This document shows positions 33,260 to 46,231 of a stretch of DNA of 64,000 nt, in pieces; the first letter of the stretch is position 1, and the number at the start of each line of letters is the position of its first letter. The notes under the pieces were generated by a model that worked only from the letters and a program-made list of their open reading frames with translations, had not been told where the DNA came from and searched no databases. This stretch comes from Rhizophlyctis rosea. Its lineage: Eukaryota > Chytridiomycota > Chytridiomycetes > Rhizophlyctidales > Rhizophlyctidaceae. The position numbers and the translations under genes were made by a program. The stretch spans positions 40,168 through 104,167 of the forward strand of contig JADGJC010000136.1 in NCBI GenBank assembly GCA_027596075.1. Reading direction: 5' to 3'.

Positions 33260-35266
33260 ATGAATCTTGAGCTTCTAGGTGCAGAAGACCGACCTCGTTT
33301 GATGTTATGAAAGGCTTCTTTGCTAACTATTGTCATTCAGATCCGTTTGGGCAAGATTTTCCTGAAGTCATCGAAGATCGCCTCGCTTACCATGACTCGG
33401 ACATCACCATTACAAGCTGCCGCTTCAACAGACGAGGGACCTTGCTAGCAAGTGCCACGCTTGAAGGAATATGTTTGGTGTGGGATATGGCGACTAAGGG
33501 AGTGGCTCGAACGCTGCGTGGTCATTCCGCTGCTATAACCTCTCTGAGGTAAGGGCCGGAGCTGTCCAACAACTGCACACAGAGGTTCTCATGGTCTCAA
33601 CAAAAGCACAGCTGGACACGACGCGGGCGGCATATCTTGACGTCTTCTAGAGATTGGAATTGCATATTATGGGATTTGAATGATGGTGCGCGGGAGAAGA
33701 CGGTTCGGTTTTCTTCGGCTGTGCTTGCGGCAGCGTTACATCCCCGGAATAGGTGGGTGAAAACTGCAGAATGGAAGAAGTCATGAGAAAGTGTCTGATG
33801 GACACGCTTAAACAGCCAAATATTCGTCGCTCTACCGCACGGAGAAGTTCCATGCATAGTAAAGCTGCCGGACGATCCAAAAGGCACTGTGACGAAAGTG
33901 CCATTGACATTAACTGAAGAGCATGCCGCGGCCTTCAAGTATGTTATGCTGTATATCAAACTGGCCACATTTTCAGGTGCTCACATCGCTTTCAGCATCT
34001 CACTTGATACCCAAGCAGTAGTTGTGTCATTTACCACCAAAGGAGAAAGAATCTACGTGGGAACAAGTAAGGGTATGGTCATAATCTTTGATACAAATAC
34101 GGGCAAGGTGAATGTTTGGTAACACCCCTTCATACCACAAACCAATCATCTAATCCGTCATACTTACAGTCTGAGCAAATTGTTCGAGTCACATCTGGAG
34201 CGGGCGTGAGAAACCTGGAATTCAGCCGGAAAGGAAGGTTTGCATTCAAAATGATCAACCAGAGTTGACATCCTTATCCAGCTTTTGACCTCTTTGTTTA
34301 CAAACAACAGCGACCTTATCATAAACGCGACAGATCGCATCATCCGCCTATTCTCTGTGAAGGAAACAGACGAGGGCATCAGCCTGCATTTGGAGCATAA
34401 GTTTCAAGATTCCGTCAATCGGAACGCTTGGGCGGCGTGTTGTTTTAGTGCTGACGGGGACTATGTTGTTGGAGGTGGGTGGAGTCGTTCGAGGAGGAGT
34501 TAATTGGAGCACGCAGTTTGACTCATCATGTACATTCAGGTTCGGCGGCCAAGCATTCACATGACATCTACATCTGGGACAAGGACGCGCGGAATCTTGT
34601 GAAAATGTTGGAAGGGCCAAGGGATGAGCTGGTTCATTTGACTGTATGTCCAATGTGAAAATTCATTCAGAAACGAAAGGACAGCACGTTCCCAAACTGA
34701 CTTGCTTTCCATCTTCAGTGGCATCCACACCGCCCCATGATTGCCTCCGTCACGTCTTATGGCATCATTTACATCTGGTCCGTAAATTACGTTCAGAACT
34801 TTTCGGCTTTTGCGCCAAGTAAGTTGCATCATTCCGTGATTTTGACTGTTCACCACTTGAAGTGCTCATGTTGACATGCCTCTGATTCTCAGCATTTGCG
34901 GAGCTTGAAGATAACGTCGAGTACGAGGAAAGAGAAGATGAATTCGATATCGTACGTTATCCCTTATCTTTCATCCCCTTCCCGCGACAAAACATCTCAC
35001 AACTTTCTTCCTTACAGAAACCCGAAGACCCCAAACCCACACAAAAACAAGACGACGACGACATCGATATTGATGTTGTGACTGTTGAGAGGATCAATGC
35101 GGTTACTGATAGTGATGAGGAGCATATTTATTATTTGCCGACGCATCCGGAGGAAAGTGATGAGGAGGGTGGGGAGGAGGAGGGTGGAGGGAAGAGGGGT
35201 GGTGGTGGGGAGGAGGGGGAGGAGGGAGGGGTAGTTAGTACGGCTAAGCGGAAGAAGGTTAAGTGA
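33260..35266 (+). CDS. RBBP5: RBBP5/Swd1, WD40 subunit of the COMPASS H3K4 methyltransferase
   Basis: RBBP5 (yeast Swd1) is a beta-propeller scaffold that activates Set1/MLL methyltransferases. Exon 1 is only 19 bases (33260-33278, MNLELL), joined after a short intron to DPFGQDFPEV, exactly the start seen in human RBBP5 (MNLELL...). WD40 blades follow: CRFNRRGTLLASATLEG, CLVWDMATKGVARTLRGH, WNCILWDLNDG, GERIYVGTSKGMVIIFD, AACCFSADGDYVVGG, IYIWDKDARNLVKML and IIYIWSVNYVQNFSAFAP. The conserved activation segment VEYEEREDEFDI comes next. The tail has IDIDVVTVERINAVTDSD and HIYYLPTHPE, then a Glu/Gly-rich stretch and STAKRKKVK with stop at 35264-35266. About ten exons with GT...AG introns; no defect seen. 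A decayed copy of its 3' end lies downstream. Confidence 0.93.
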
Positions 35267-38200
35267 GTGGGAGGCTGAGGAGTCGTGGGGCAGGGGTCAT
35301 GGGTAATGTGTGGAGAGGTTGCATTACAAAAGCCCCGAGTAACAGGAAATTCCAAAATAAATGTGCAGCTTGCATTGTCGATCGGTCGGCACGTTTTTGG
35401 AAATTTTTGACTGGACCATGTTGTCACGTGTTTGTCTCTAAGACGCTGGAATGAGGATCTATCCTTGCATCATGCTTTGATGATGTCCGCTTGATCCATT
35501 ACATTTTTCTGGCGGGGCCTTTGCATCGTTCAAAACCGGGAACAACTGATGCAAGGGTAATTTTATAATAACCAATTTCTGCGTTTCGATCGGTAAAAGA
35601 TGAAATGCCAACGGTCAGTCAAACCTGCACCACAATCTCCCAAACCAGCCTTCTGAGATTTTTTGTGCTGATTTGGACATCCATTGTAGACGGAGAAAAA
35701 GTTTGAGTTGTTGCGCCGACTGTTTCCAATAACCGTAGCTGAATGCTTTCAACTGAAACGGGTAATTTCTGGCTGAGTGATGGTGATTTGGGCTGATACG
35801 CCCGTATGAGCGCGCACGCCAAATTTACTAACATCGGACTTTCATGGTGTGGTGTGGCCGGGTACGATCTAATTCCTCTCACAAAAACCCCATATAGGGC
35901 TTCATTGGAAGACCCAGTGGATGTCAGTGACACCAGGGAATCTGACTCGTCGTGATGGCAATTCCGTCCCGGCCTGCGCGTGCGTCTCTTTTTCTTCCCC
36001 GAATGGGTCCATTTTCCCAATCATCAGCTATCGATGGCTCATCTATGTGCCAGCAAAAGGGGGCGAAACTGATTGAACATTAGGATGAAGCAAGTGTTCT
36101 CCGGGCTGGAAATATGCTCGGGTTCACGGTTGACCATGATAGTTACAGGCACATGGCAATGTGTGCGAACTGTAGCATGCGCGGCTTCGTTGCTCATGGT
36201 TTTTTTTTTTTTTTCGTCCGCCTTATTATTATATGTCTGAAGATTGAAACTAGTGGATCACGCTCATTTGATTGAGTCCTCTGTCGAAATACACCTATTT
36301 GCAAAGACTCAAAAGTCAGCGGTGCGGCACGGCATATCCAAGCTGCTTTCCAACTTCCTGTCCACCTTTTTTTCAAGTCTTTGCTAATAGTATGCCAGAT
36401 GCTTCTAAGTCCTTGGTTGACGGCAAAAATGAAATCAACCTACTAGGGATGGATGGTCACCAGCGGAGGGTGTCGTGAACCTTATTCCTCATACTTGTTG
36501 CATCGATCCATCTTGCTATTCTCTTGCATTTCTTCCATCATGGGGCAACTGGTGTATATCAACTAAGATGGGTACTCTGGAGGCTCATGGACTTGACTGA
36601 CTTGGTACCATTCGATCACTTTGGCATTCTGGATTTCGTTTTATTCATATGCTTTACTGCTTTCAAACAACGGCATTGATAAGGATAGGGTGAAGATGTA
36701 GAGAATACATGGTGCGAACACCACTTCGATACCGTTTATCATGCACCATGGCTGCTACACCTTTTTTTTTTGCTGACTTTCTAAACTTCATCAATCCGCC
36801 TCACCCTCCGATTGCTCCACATATTCTGCTTTCCACATCGACCGACAAAACAGGAAAAATGGTTACATGCACACTCACGTCATGACTGTTGTCACTGTCG
36901 AGCGAGACACTTTGAGTGGTAGTGAGGATTGGATTTCTATCCCCGATCCATCTTGGAGGAGGGAGACTGCTAGACAGAAGAAGGTCAAATAAGGGGCGGC
37001 GTTTCTGGATGATGAAATACGTAGCTCAGTATGTTGGATAACAGAAAGGCAGATGCCTGACGTTACAGTACTAGTCCAATTGGTGCCATTTGTCATTGAA
37101 TATGATTTGGAACTTTTGGACACGCACCAGTCACGGTACTCCGACCGTAGGTCTATCATGCTGGAAAGCGAAATTTGGCATCCCTCAAGTGATTTTCAGT
37201 CGTCCAATCCATATCAGGTTTTTCTCACCGGTTAGCTGGAACTGGCACCGATTAGATGCCTAATCCATGCTATTTGTTCTATGCCCTCTCATCTTGCGAA
37301 AAGCTAGATGTCTTGTACAGGATGAATTGCCAACATTTTGTGAGGCTCGCAAAAGCCGAACTGTGCAACTGCTTTTTACCCTTCTCTCCCATCTTTTTTG
37401 CTCACTTCCGCCTTCCATTTTGAACTACATGCATACAGAGAAAGAAGACGACGATAGCAGCCAATACCCATGCCTGTGAGACACCAGCAGAGATGTTTGC
37501 TTTTGACCGGATGATGGACCCGACGTATGGAGCTTATCCTCAGCGTCCAAATGAGAGCAGATCTCTTGAAGCGGTTTCCGCTTGATCGACGTCTCGAATC
37601 CTTCATTCCGGTTTGACATCTTTTTGAACTGATCGCTCAATTGATGATTGGAGGGCCTTGCATGGACTATGGGTGCAGTCGCTTCGTTATGAATATATCA
37701 AAGTTTGTTCCTTTTTGCTCCCGTACTGATTACGGCCGGCAAGCTGATTTTGTAATTGTTAACAAAGCCTACCCTACAGCCTATGAGTTCAACAAACTTT
37801 GAACGAATAGGTCGTGGGTGTATTCTTTCCGGCTGCGCCCAACTCAGATTACCGCCGACGGTGGGGATTAAATCGTCACTGGCCTTGCAAGATCCTTTTT
37901 TGTCCGCCTCACTCTTTTGTTGCGATTGAGACTGGGACATTTGCACGATGTGACGTCTTGATGGTTGAAAAAATAATCTGCTATACGTGTGCGGAGTCAG
38001 GCGCAGAAGGTTGTGGGTGCAATTTCATTTGGATGCTGTGCGGGTTCCATGGTCGGATCGCTTGCTTTCAGAGTTTGCGTCAATTCTGGTGTGGGGTGGG
38101 GAAGATGGGGAGAGGTTCAATAAGTAAGGCTAGAGGGAAGAAGGTGAGCAGATGGGTGTGTTGTTGCGGGGGGAGGGGGGCATTGGATGATTTCACCATG

Positions 38201-40039
38201 TGCAGCAAATCGCACTACAACTGTCACCATCACAGTCTTGAGCCCTTGGAAAAGCGGGAAAGCTCTACATGAATTGAATGCGGGTGCGAAGGGGTTGGAG
38301 GGGTTATAGGAAATTTTGAATAGACCATTGCTATATGATGTGTGAACCTGGTTAACACGAGAACTCGCTTTGCCTGAATCCATTTCAGTAAACTTCTCTT
38401 CCTATTTTCTTTTGGCCCCCTCCGATTCAAATGGAAGTGAAATTTGTGAGTTTCTCAGGGAAACCTGTTTGATGCCATAACAGCGTTCGAGCCGGCATAA
38501 ACTGCATCTCATCAAGGACGTAAACCGCAATCGGAGCGCTCATGGCCATCGTACATGCTCTTTTGATTGATGGCATGCCGTTGACGATTTGCTTGTACTC
38601 AAAAATGATGTTCGGCGATGCCAGAATCGGAAGGGATGTGGATTGGCTCTCTACGTGACGAAGGCCGCATCCAACATCCATCGCGATCTCGCTGACTTTT
38701 GCTTGGTGATCATATTACTGTGCGCAGCTTGAGCCCTTTTGAACTTCTTGCCTTCATGCGCCTGGCAGAGCTGGGGAGGTAACACCACGTCTTGATGAGT
38801 GAATCAACATGCCAATGAGTAGTGACGAGAAAACCGGTTGCCCAGGTTTTTAGAAGAGGAGTGATAAGGAATGTAGGGTAGGGATGAGTGCTGGTGTTGA
38901 GAAGTAAAAGAAAGTAAGAGCATTGAGCGGAAGAGGGTGACGGGAGTGGGATCGTTGTGTGGGCTGGGGGGCGTTGGGCTAATTTCTGAACACGCTTTTA
39001 AGCAACATGGGATGAAAGGTCAGCTGCCGGTTAGATTTGCATTGCAATTGGCGACTTCTTTGCTGCACTCTTTGGCCATTTCGTTGCACTTCCTCATGCC
39101 TACTTTAATTTGCCGCAGAAATCAGCAAGACGGCGAATACTGTCAATGATAACCAGCGATGGAGTTTGCAATATGTACCAGTTGCTCTGATAATTTTTTG
39201 GGCAGTGGAAGCGGTTTCCGGCATGAATGGTGCAATCGATGTTGAATCCTTGCCTGCCCGCTTGCGGCGGATCTTTAAGCTTATACGCGAATAAATCCGT
39301 TCGTCAAAAGACTTGTATGCTTGCTTTTTTCTCCCTCATTGGTTGCACTCTGCAATTTACTTGCAAGCTCATATGAAGGTCTTTCCAGTAGCCCTACATC
39401 AGGGCTGAATGAGCGTGGACGGAATCTGATCAGCTGGTGGAGCGAATGTTTGTTCCTGGAGCATTGGAGTTGGCAATTGGTGATTGTACTCCCTTTGTGA
39501 CATGGCAATCTTCTCGCCAGTGGCATCTTTGCTCCCATGGTAGATTCTCCTTTTTGACCATTCTAAGCACCCCACCTGTACTGTGCGGCCACGCGCATCA
39601 AATCGAATGGGAACCCGTTATGATGGATTCATTCAAGGAATAGGAAAACGGATGCCAATGGTGCAATTGCGACTGACATGACATGGAAGATATGGGTGAA
39701 ATGCACAAAAAGGATTTTGCAATTCAGCAAGGCCTGACAAGATGAATGATAGATGAATTCATTTGTGGGCATCGGCCGTCCACATCGCTCTCAGCACCAT
39801 GGTTCAGTGCAGGCATACAGTCGGCCGTCCATTTCGTCTGCAAAAGAGAACACATCACAAGGTACTAGGCAGATAATGCAAGGTCTCCAAGTGTCCATCA
39901 CCATTGCTCTGCTTCTCTTTGTTGTCACTGAAATTTTGGCATAAGCAGCGGCGTTGATGAGCAAAATTCAAGGATACGATGATGTACATTTATCTATTTC
40001 CATTTTCACACCAACCAACAACCACAAAACTTAAAGCCC
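35267..40039. other. 4.8-kb gene-poor interval with decayed sequence
   Basis: No intact gene is supported on either strand. Contents seen: a decayed duplicate of the RBBP5 3' end at 36882-36992, two weaker relatives near 38085 and 38885, a T15 run at 36200-36214 and other T-rich runs. Short frames on both strands lack motifs. Confidence 0.6.
36882..36992 (+). pseudogene. Truncated duplicate of the RBBP5 3' coding end
   Basis: A 37-codon frame reads MTVVTVERD, then SGSEDW, then ETARQKKVK and a stop. The intact gene has VVTVERINAVTDSDEE, an acidic stretch, then STAKRKKVK and a stop. Order, stop position and the flanking motif agree, but the WD40 part is absent and the acidic linker is shortened. 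It lies 1.6 kb downstream of the intact gene in the same orientation, which suggests a local duplication followed by decay. Confidence 0.6.
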
Positions 40040-43000
40040 TCACTTCTTCTTTCCCTTCCCCTTCCCCCCCGCCCCACCAGCAACAGCCTTCCCCTTCCCC
40101 TTCCCCTCATTACTCCCAGCCCCACCAATCTTCTTGGCCTTAATCATCTTATCCGCAGCAACATCCTCCTCCTCCCCATCTCCATTACCATTTTCCCCAC
40201 CCTCATCATCATCCTCCACAACATCCTCCACATCCAACACGTCCTCCAAATCCGGCGCCGGACCGGCACCAGGTGCAAGGCGTTTCTTCGATACCGTCGT
40301 GATGGATAGAGCGGTTGGGTGGGATGTTTTGTTGTATCTGTGGGGACAGTTTGATTTTGAAGGTTAGGAACTGTGGAACGGCTGAGTATGAAGCATGACA
40401 ACTCACTGTCTTGTAAACGCCGACTTCGTCGCCGTAGTAACACCCTTCAACACCTTCTTCGAATCCAACGGACCAAGTCCAAACTCCATGATCGCCTCCC
40501 AATCATCCTTCGTCAAATAGTACTCGTCCATAATTTTGATAACATCCTCAATTCCATCCTGCCAAATATAAGAAACATGTAGTTTGAGCAAAAGAAATTG
40601 TCATAGACAAAGAAGACGCCATCAGCAACAGAAGCTCACTCACCGCTCCATCCTCCACCAACGGCTGCGACAACAGTGGAATCAAGGAAGGAATATAATT
40701 CAACCTCACTTCACTCTTATCACCCGAAATATGCAACCGCATATGACTCTGGATCTCCTTCAACAACCGCGTCATCTTGCCCTGCGTCGAGTTCCTACCC
40801 AACCACCTGCAATCCAAACACATATCTTATCAGTCATCGCCCTCATCACATCATAATCGCAGCCATAAAACTCACGCAGGGAAGAACGTCTGCCCCGTAC
40901 TTCCATGAGCAAAGAAGCTCGGCCTAACACAACTCATCGCCGCATGCAACGGCATCAAACTCCAATTCTGGCCCCTCCTCAAAGCGCCATCAACCAAATC
41001 CCCCTGACTGATCGCGTCTGCCGCTTGAGCCAAGCAATTCATCTCCTCGATCTCCACCCGCTTCTGATTGTGCCCGCCGAGTTCTTTTGCTAGGATTGGT
41101 TTTGAGCGAATGTAGTTTTCCTACAATGTTACGTGCATGAGACATGGGAATCAAGATGCGATGGTGGCGGGGAGAGAAGAGATGAAGATTTACCTGCACC
41201 ATCAACGGAATCAAGGAATAATCGTTGAAGTACAGCTCGATCTTATCGTTCATGTTCATGTGGCGGAAGGAACCAGCCCCGAGAAGTTTGCTCGTAACAT
41301 CGAACGGGCTCATCGTCATGTTTTTCTCAGATGCCTTTGCTCTGTTGGACGAGTAAATGTCATACGTCGGTAAACCAAGTAGATTTGAAACGATAGATAC
41401 GCACAACTTCTTTCCCTCATCAAAGGTCAAACTCGTCGCCTTCAACCGATACGTAGACAACATATTCAAAATCTGTCGAATGTCTGCAGATGTGCTCGCG
41501 ACAAGTTCTGCTATAACATTTGGCTTCAAGTCGAGGCCTTCACTACGAAGAATGAAGTAAACCAAAGTGAAAAAGTAAATAAACAATAGATATACTTGGT
41601 CAACCACCTATGTCATCATATGACGCCCATAATGTCACAAAACACCTACGCAGCAGCAATAGCCTTAATCCTCGGCTCAACCTGATTCGCCGCCGGTCGC
41701 CGGAACTTCAAGTCCAAGCAATAGTTGGCCAGAGATTTGACCTTTGGCGACTGCCGGTCGTTGCAAATACAGATGATGGGGATCTGGGGGTGGATTGTTA
41801 GCTGAAGCCCACGCAAGTGTCAGTCCTCGGATCATTACCTTCGTCTTCTTGATGATCTGGATCAATTCGTTACTGCCTCCACGATCACCCGCGCTCATTC
41901 CGTCCACCTCGTCCATGATGAGTACTTGCTTCTTTCCATGCGCTGGGGCAGTGCTCTTGGATTTCTGCCCGGAATGATGTTGAACGGGGCTGCTAAAGCA
42001 CAATGCGCATCTAACGTTACTTACGGAACCGCCTTTACTTCCACCCTCTCCGCCGGCAGTAAAGAACTCCGTCATGCTCCTCGTGCCCGTCGTCTCCTTC
42101 ACAAGGTTCTGCAAATTGACAATTCAGTTATGCAATTTCACAAGGTCCACTTCCATCACTCCCACCTCCATAGCCTTCTTGCTCCTCGTATCACTTGCAT
42201 TGAACTCCAATAGCTCATATCCTTCGAGATGGCAAACAAGATGGGCGGACGTAGTCTTGCCGATCCCGGGTGGACCACTAAGCAGCACTGCCCTGTGATG
42301 TGCTGTTTCGTCCTTCGGGTCCTGCTTGAAGCCTTCGTGGCGTCGGGTCTCCCTGAAACGATATTGCTAAGTTTCATTCGAATATGGAAGCAGTCATGAA
42401 GCGTAACCAGTACCAGTTCTTCAACCACGTGGACAAGGTCTGCAAAGGAATGGTCAGCACTTCTGAATGTGTACATAGAGATTTGGATATGCATACCTTA
42501 ACCAGTTTCTCATTACCAATGACATCTTTATAAGAGAGGGGCTTATACTTGTCCGTCCACAATTGCGACCCCGCTCCGGTATCACTAGGAGCCCAAATAT
42601 GTCAACTCTGCATCACCTAATAACATCAAAAACTGCATCCGCTTTACCTGGTGCCAGTCTTTGCCGCGGCCGCAACCGACTTAACAGCCGCCTCCGCCTT
42701 CTTCGCTGCAGCCGGTGTAGCAGCCCCCTTCCCCTTCCCCTTCCCTTTCGGAGTTGCCGAGCTTCCCCCGCTCTCGCCACCAGCAGGCGAGTTCCTGATC
42801 AGTTCCAAAAATCCGTCTTCATCCAAAGTCTTCAGGTTCAAGTCTTTTGCTTTCTTCGTCTTGCTTTCTCCGGCGTTATCACCCACGACCAGGTATGATG
42901 TTTTCGAGCTCGGTGCGCCGGTCACACGACTAAGGTCATATTTGTGTTATCCAAAGTGCTACATAAGGATCATTGGACAGGAGACGCACCCGCCGTATCG

Positions 43001-44777
43001 TTTCACCAAATCGGTAGCATCTTCTCGTGAGATGGAGCTTAGGTCGCCGGTGAACACAAAAGCCAAACCCTGAATGCACATAATCGTAAGTTGGTAAACT
43101 AGATTTCGAACGTCGTGCGCAATGATGTACCGCTAAACAATTTTCTTCTCCCTCTGGAATCTCCTTTGATCCTGGAGCCGCGGGCCCAGCATTTCGTCGC
43201 TCCATGTATGCCCGGTAACTGCAATTGAAGAAGTTGGAGTATGGACTTTTCTCAACCATATGCGGAAGAATTCTAACTTGATCTTCTTCTTCTTCTCTCC
43301 CTCCTCATCGACGTCTTCTGGCTCTTTTCGCTTAGCCGGAGTTTTCACCGACTCCTTAGTTGCGGCAGGTTCAGTTTTCACCGCCGGCGCCTTCTTTGGA
43401 GTGGTGGTAGTTGACGATGGCCGAGAAGGTTTCGTGGAAGATTTGTCGGGACTCGCTGCATCTGCCGACTTCGATCCGCCCTGCCAAGGAAGTGCTCGCT
43501 TGCCTGAAAAATGTTCTGGATTAGATTTAAGAGGAAGCATATCAAGGTTAGTGCGTGGTGTACAAACCAGATGCAGTCGGAGGTTCATCCACTTCCATCT
43601 TGACATCATCCTCAAGCTTCTGCTGCGCGATTTCAGTCTTCTTGGCCCGGGCAGGAGGTTCGTCAGACTTCTTCCCCGCCCGTGGTGACTTTTCCGTCTT
43701 CACAACGGGCTCCTTCTTTACGACAGCAGGTTTCTTAGGAGGTGTTTTGGTTGTCTTGGCTGCCTCAGAGCCCCGCTTTTTCTTTGATGCGCTTTCCCCG
43801 AAATCACCAAAACCATCATCGTCATCATCGACTTCCGTAAGTTCATCCTCATCGGGATCTTGAGTCTTCACTTCCTTGGACTGCAGTGGTTGAGCAACGG
43901 TCAAGATACATTCTTTCATAGGAACTCTTTTGAAATCGTACCTTCCCTCCAGCATCCCTTTTTTTACTCTCTGGCTTCGCCTTACTTGTCCCAGCCTTTC
44001 CAACCACTTGTGTTTTCTCGCTCCTTTCCACCTTACCGCCGCCAAAGAATGCCGCTGGGTCAACCTCTTTTGGCGGTGGTGCAGTCGTTTTAGGCTTTTT
44101 GGCTTTGGACCTGTCGTCATTCTCGTTGAATGAACTATTATGGTTGCGCAATTCGTTCGTTCAGACTCACTCTAATTCCTTATCATCGTCGTGGGCATTT
44201 GGTCGCTTTCGAGGACTTTTGCGACTGGTGACGGGCTCAGGTTCTGATTCGTCCTCCTCATCATCGGATTCGATGACGGCGCGGGACGGTTTGCGACCCT
44301 TCTTTTCTTTCGCAAAATACCGCGATTTTTGTTGTCTGATATGGCAGAAAGATGAGAGTGCCATCTGATCAAAGCGCCAGCGGGATATCTTACGTTGCCT
44401 CGGGTTCTACAGCATCTGGTGGTAGTTTTCAGCAAATGTTTATGGGTTTGAATTGTGTGCTATTTTGAGCTTACCTTTGGTTGCTTTCCCACCCCGTTTC
44501 GATTTGGTCGGTTCCTCTTCTGGCTGCGGTTGATGTAAACACTCTCGGTTTATGTAAACAGTCTCTCTTCCCAAAGGTTGCCGTCTCGTACTTTACCTTC
44601 GAAGCATTCCGTGCGCTTCCCACGCCTCCTCCAGCCTTCCTCCCAAAGAATGACCGAATATCCTGCGACTGTGAAGAAGCGACACAGAGTCAGCCGATGT
44701 TATATGACCGTGGAGACCAACTACCGCGTTCGCGGGCTAGAAACGCAACGAGAACCAGCAAGCGTAATGCCTACCAT
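40040..44777 (-). CDS. RFC1: Replication factor C large subunit (RFC1)
   Basis: RFC1 is the large ATPase of the clamp loader that places PCNA on primer-template junctions. The coding start appears to be an ATG alone (44777-44775), followed by a 106-base intron. Exon 2 begins at 44668 with [15 protein letters not shown], the PCNA-interacting-like N-terminus (human: DIRKFFG). A long charged, Lys/Glu-rich region follows, then the BRCT domain ([40 protein letters not shown]), [17 protein letters not shown], Walker [30 protein letters not shown], Walker [17 protein letters not shown], and sensor-region [12 protein letters not shown] collar segments ([35 protein letters not shown]) and a Lys/Gly-rich tail with stop at 40040 complete it. 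Introns are numerous and short. Complete and intact as read. Divergent from CUTA with 232 bases between starts. Confidence 0.94.
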
Positions 44778-45009
44778 CTTGCGTTGGCTCGAAAATAGAA
44801 ACAAATGCAGAGATGAGATGGGAATTGGCTGAGAACTGGACTCCTGGAGGGGTATTTCCGCAGCTATTGGTGGGTCTGGGTCCACGATGTCGGACTGCAA
44901 GCCCCACCCCAAGCAACTGCTCATGATATGCCCTTATTTGGTCATACAACATTGACCTCACACCTTGGGGCAACGCCATCCACACTTTCACAATTTTCCC
45001 ACACCTACG

Positions 45010-45769
45010 ATGCTCCATCGCAGCGCACTTCGTGTGTCAATTCCGTTGACAGCTGTTGTATCAGCAACCAAACTGCTTGTCCCCTTTGCAGACCGTCACC
45101 GTCCGCCAATTGCTTGGAGAATGTCTACCTCAGTCGCCCCCACCGCCAATGACCCGTCCTCTCGCCACGTCGTTCTGTTCACAACGGTCCGTGTGAAGGT
45201 TACAAGCAAAGAAGCTGCAACCCTGTGTCGAAGAACTGACTATCTCATAGGTTCCGAACGCGGAAGTAGGGAAAACCCTTGCCCACAGTACGTCTGTTTC
45301 GTTGCTGCCCAAGACGGACAACTGCTTCCTGCTCTCGTGTATTACACACGAGCTTGGCTAAATCGAGGCTCAAGGTCTTGTTGGCAGCAAGCTAGTGGCC
45401 TGTGTGCATATCGTACCTCAAATCCAGTCCATGCAAGTATGGCGCTTCAAACTTTACTGGTCCCACGGTTTGAGAATTCATTGATGCACGCCTCCTGCAG
45501 CTACTGGTGGGACAATGCCGTCCAGGAGGAAACGGAACTCTTGCTCATCATGAAATCCCGCGCTGCATTGGTGGACGAGATTGTTGCACGTATCAAAAAG
45601 AATCATCCATATGACGTGCCGGAAGTTGTGTCGATGGATGTGAGTTTTGGCGCACTTTCGCAATCTCGACATTGAACTCCTCTCATAACGAATCCTGCAG
45701 ATCAAGGATGGCAACCCAGATTACTTGAAATGGATCACGGAAAGCACAGAAAGAACCAAGCGGGCCTGA
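45010..45769 (+). CDS. CUTA: CutA1-family divalent ion tolerance protein, probably mitochondrial
   Basis: CutA1 proteins are small trimeric ferredoxin-like proteins linked to divalent-metal tolerance. ATG 45010 gives a basic, amphipathic leader (MLHRSALRVSIPLTAVV) that resembles a mitochondrial presequence; ATG 45121 could start a cytosolic form. Exon 1 ends HVVLFTT (45186). Exon 2 (45251-45287) gives VPNAEVGKTLAH. Exon 3 from 45375 gives SLVGSKLVACVHIVPQI. Then come YWWDNAVQEETELLLIMKSR and HPYDVPEVVSM, and after a last intron DIKDGNPDYLKWITEST with stop at 45767-45769. All hallmark CutA blocks (ACV-IVP, YWW, HPYDVPE, YL-W) are present. The join just before YWWD is the only exon limit left open. 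No defect seen. Confidence 0.88.
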
Positions 45770-46231
45770 TTTTCGTTTGATCTTGCATTCAGGCGTTGAG
45801 TGGGGAGTCCTTTGGCCATTCCTGCCCAGATTATATGTTGACGGTCCTGTACATATGCATTATCGACAAACCACAATGAACACAGATGCGGCACGTTTGC
45901 CTGGTGTGAAACCTAAGGGCTTCGTTACAACGAGTCCAGCGTGCGAATCCTTCCCATGCTGACATTGCTGAGAATCGCCCATTGGGACATCTGAGTTTTG
46001 TTGGTGAGCTCAAGCCTGGTGGCCCGTTGTGGGCCCTGGACCAAAGTCAGAGTCGATGGCATGGCGGCCTCTCATTCCACGAACTCACCTCTCTGCTTTT
46101 CATACTTTTCATGATCATCTGCACCAAAGGTTTGCCAACAGCACCACGTTCGTGAATCTCACCACACCTGCGGGTACTTTATTTGTGCCACCAGACAGGA
46201 ACGATGCAGGAATGGGGGAATCTCAGTAACA

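Noticed and set aside
38427..38681. 84-codon minus-strand frame in the gene-poor interval
   Set aside because: No recognisable domain and no continuation on either side; treated as chance or decayed sequence.
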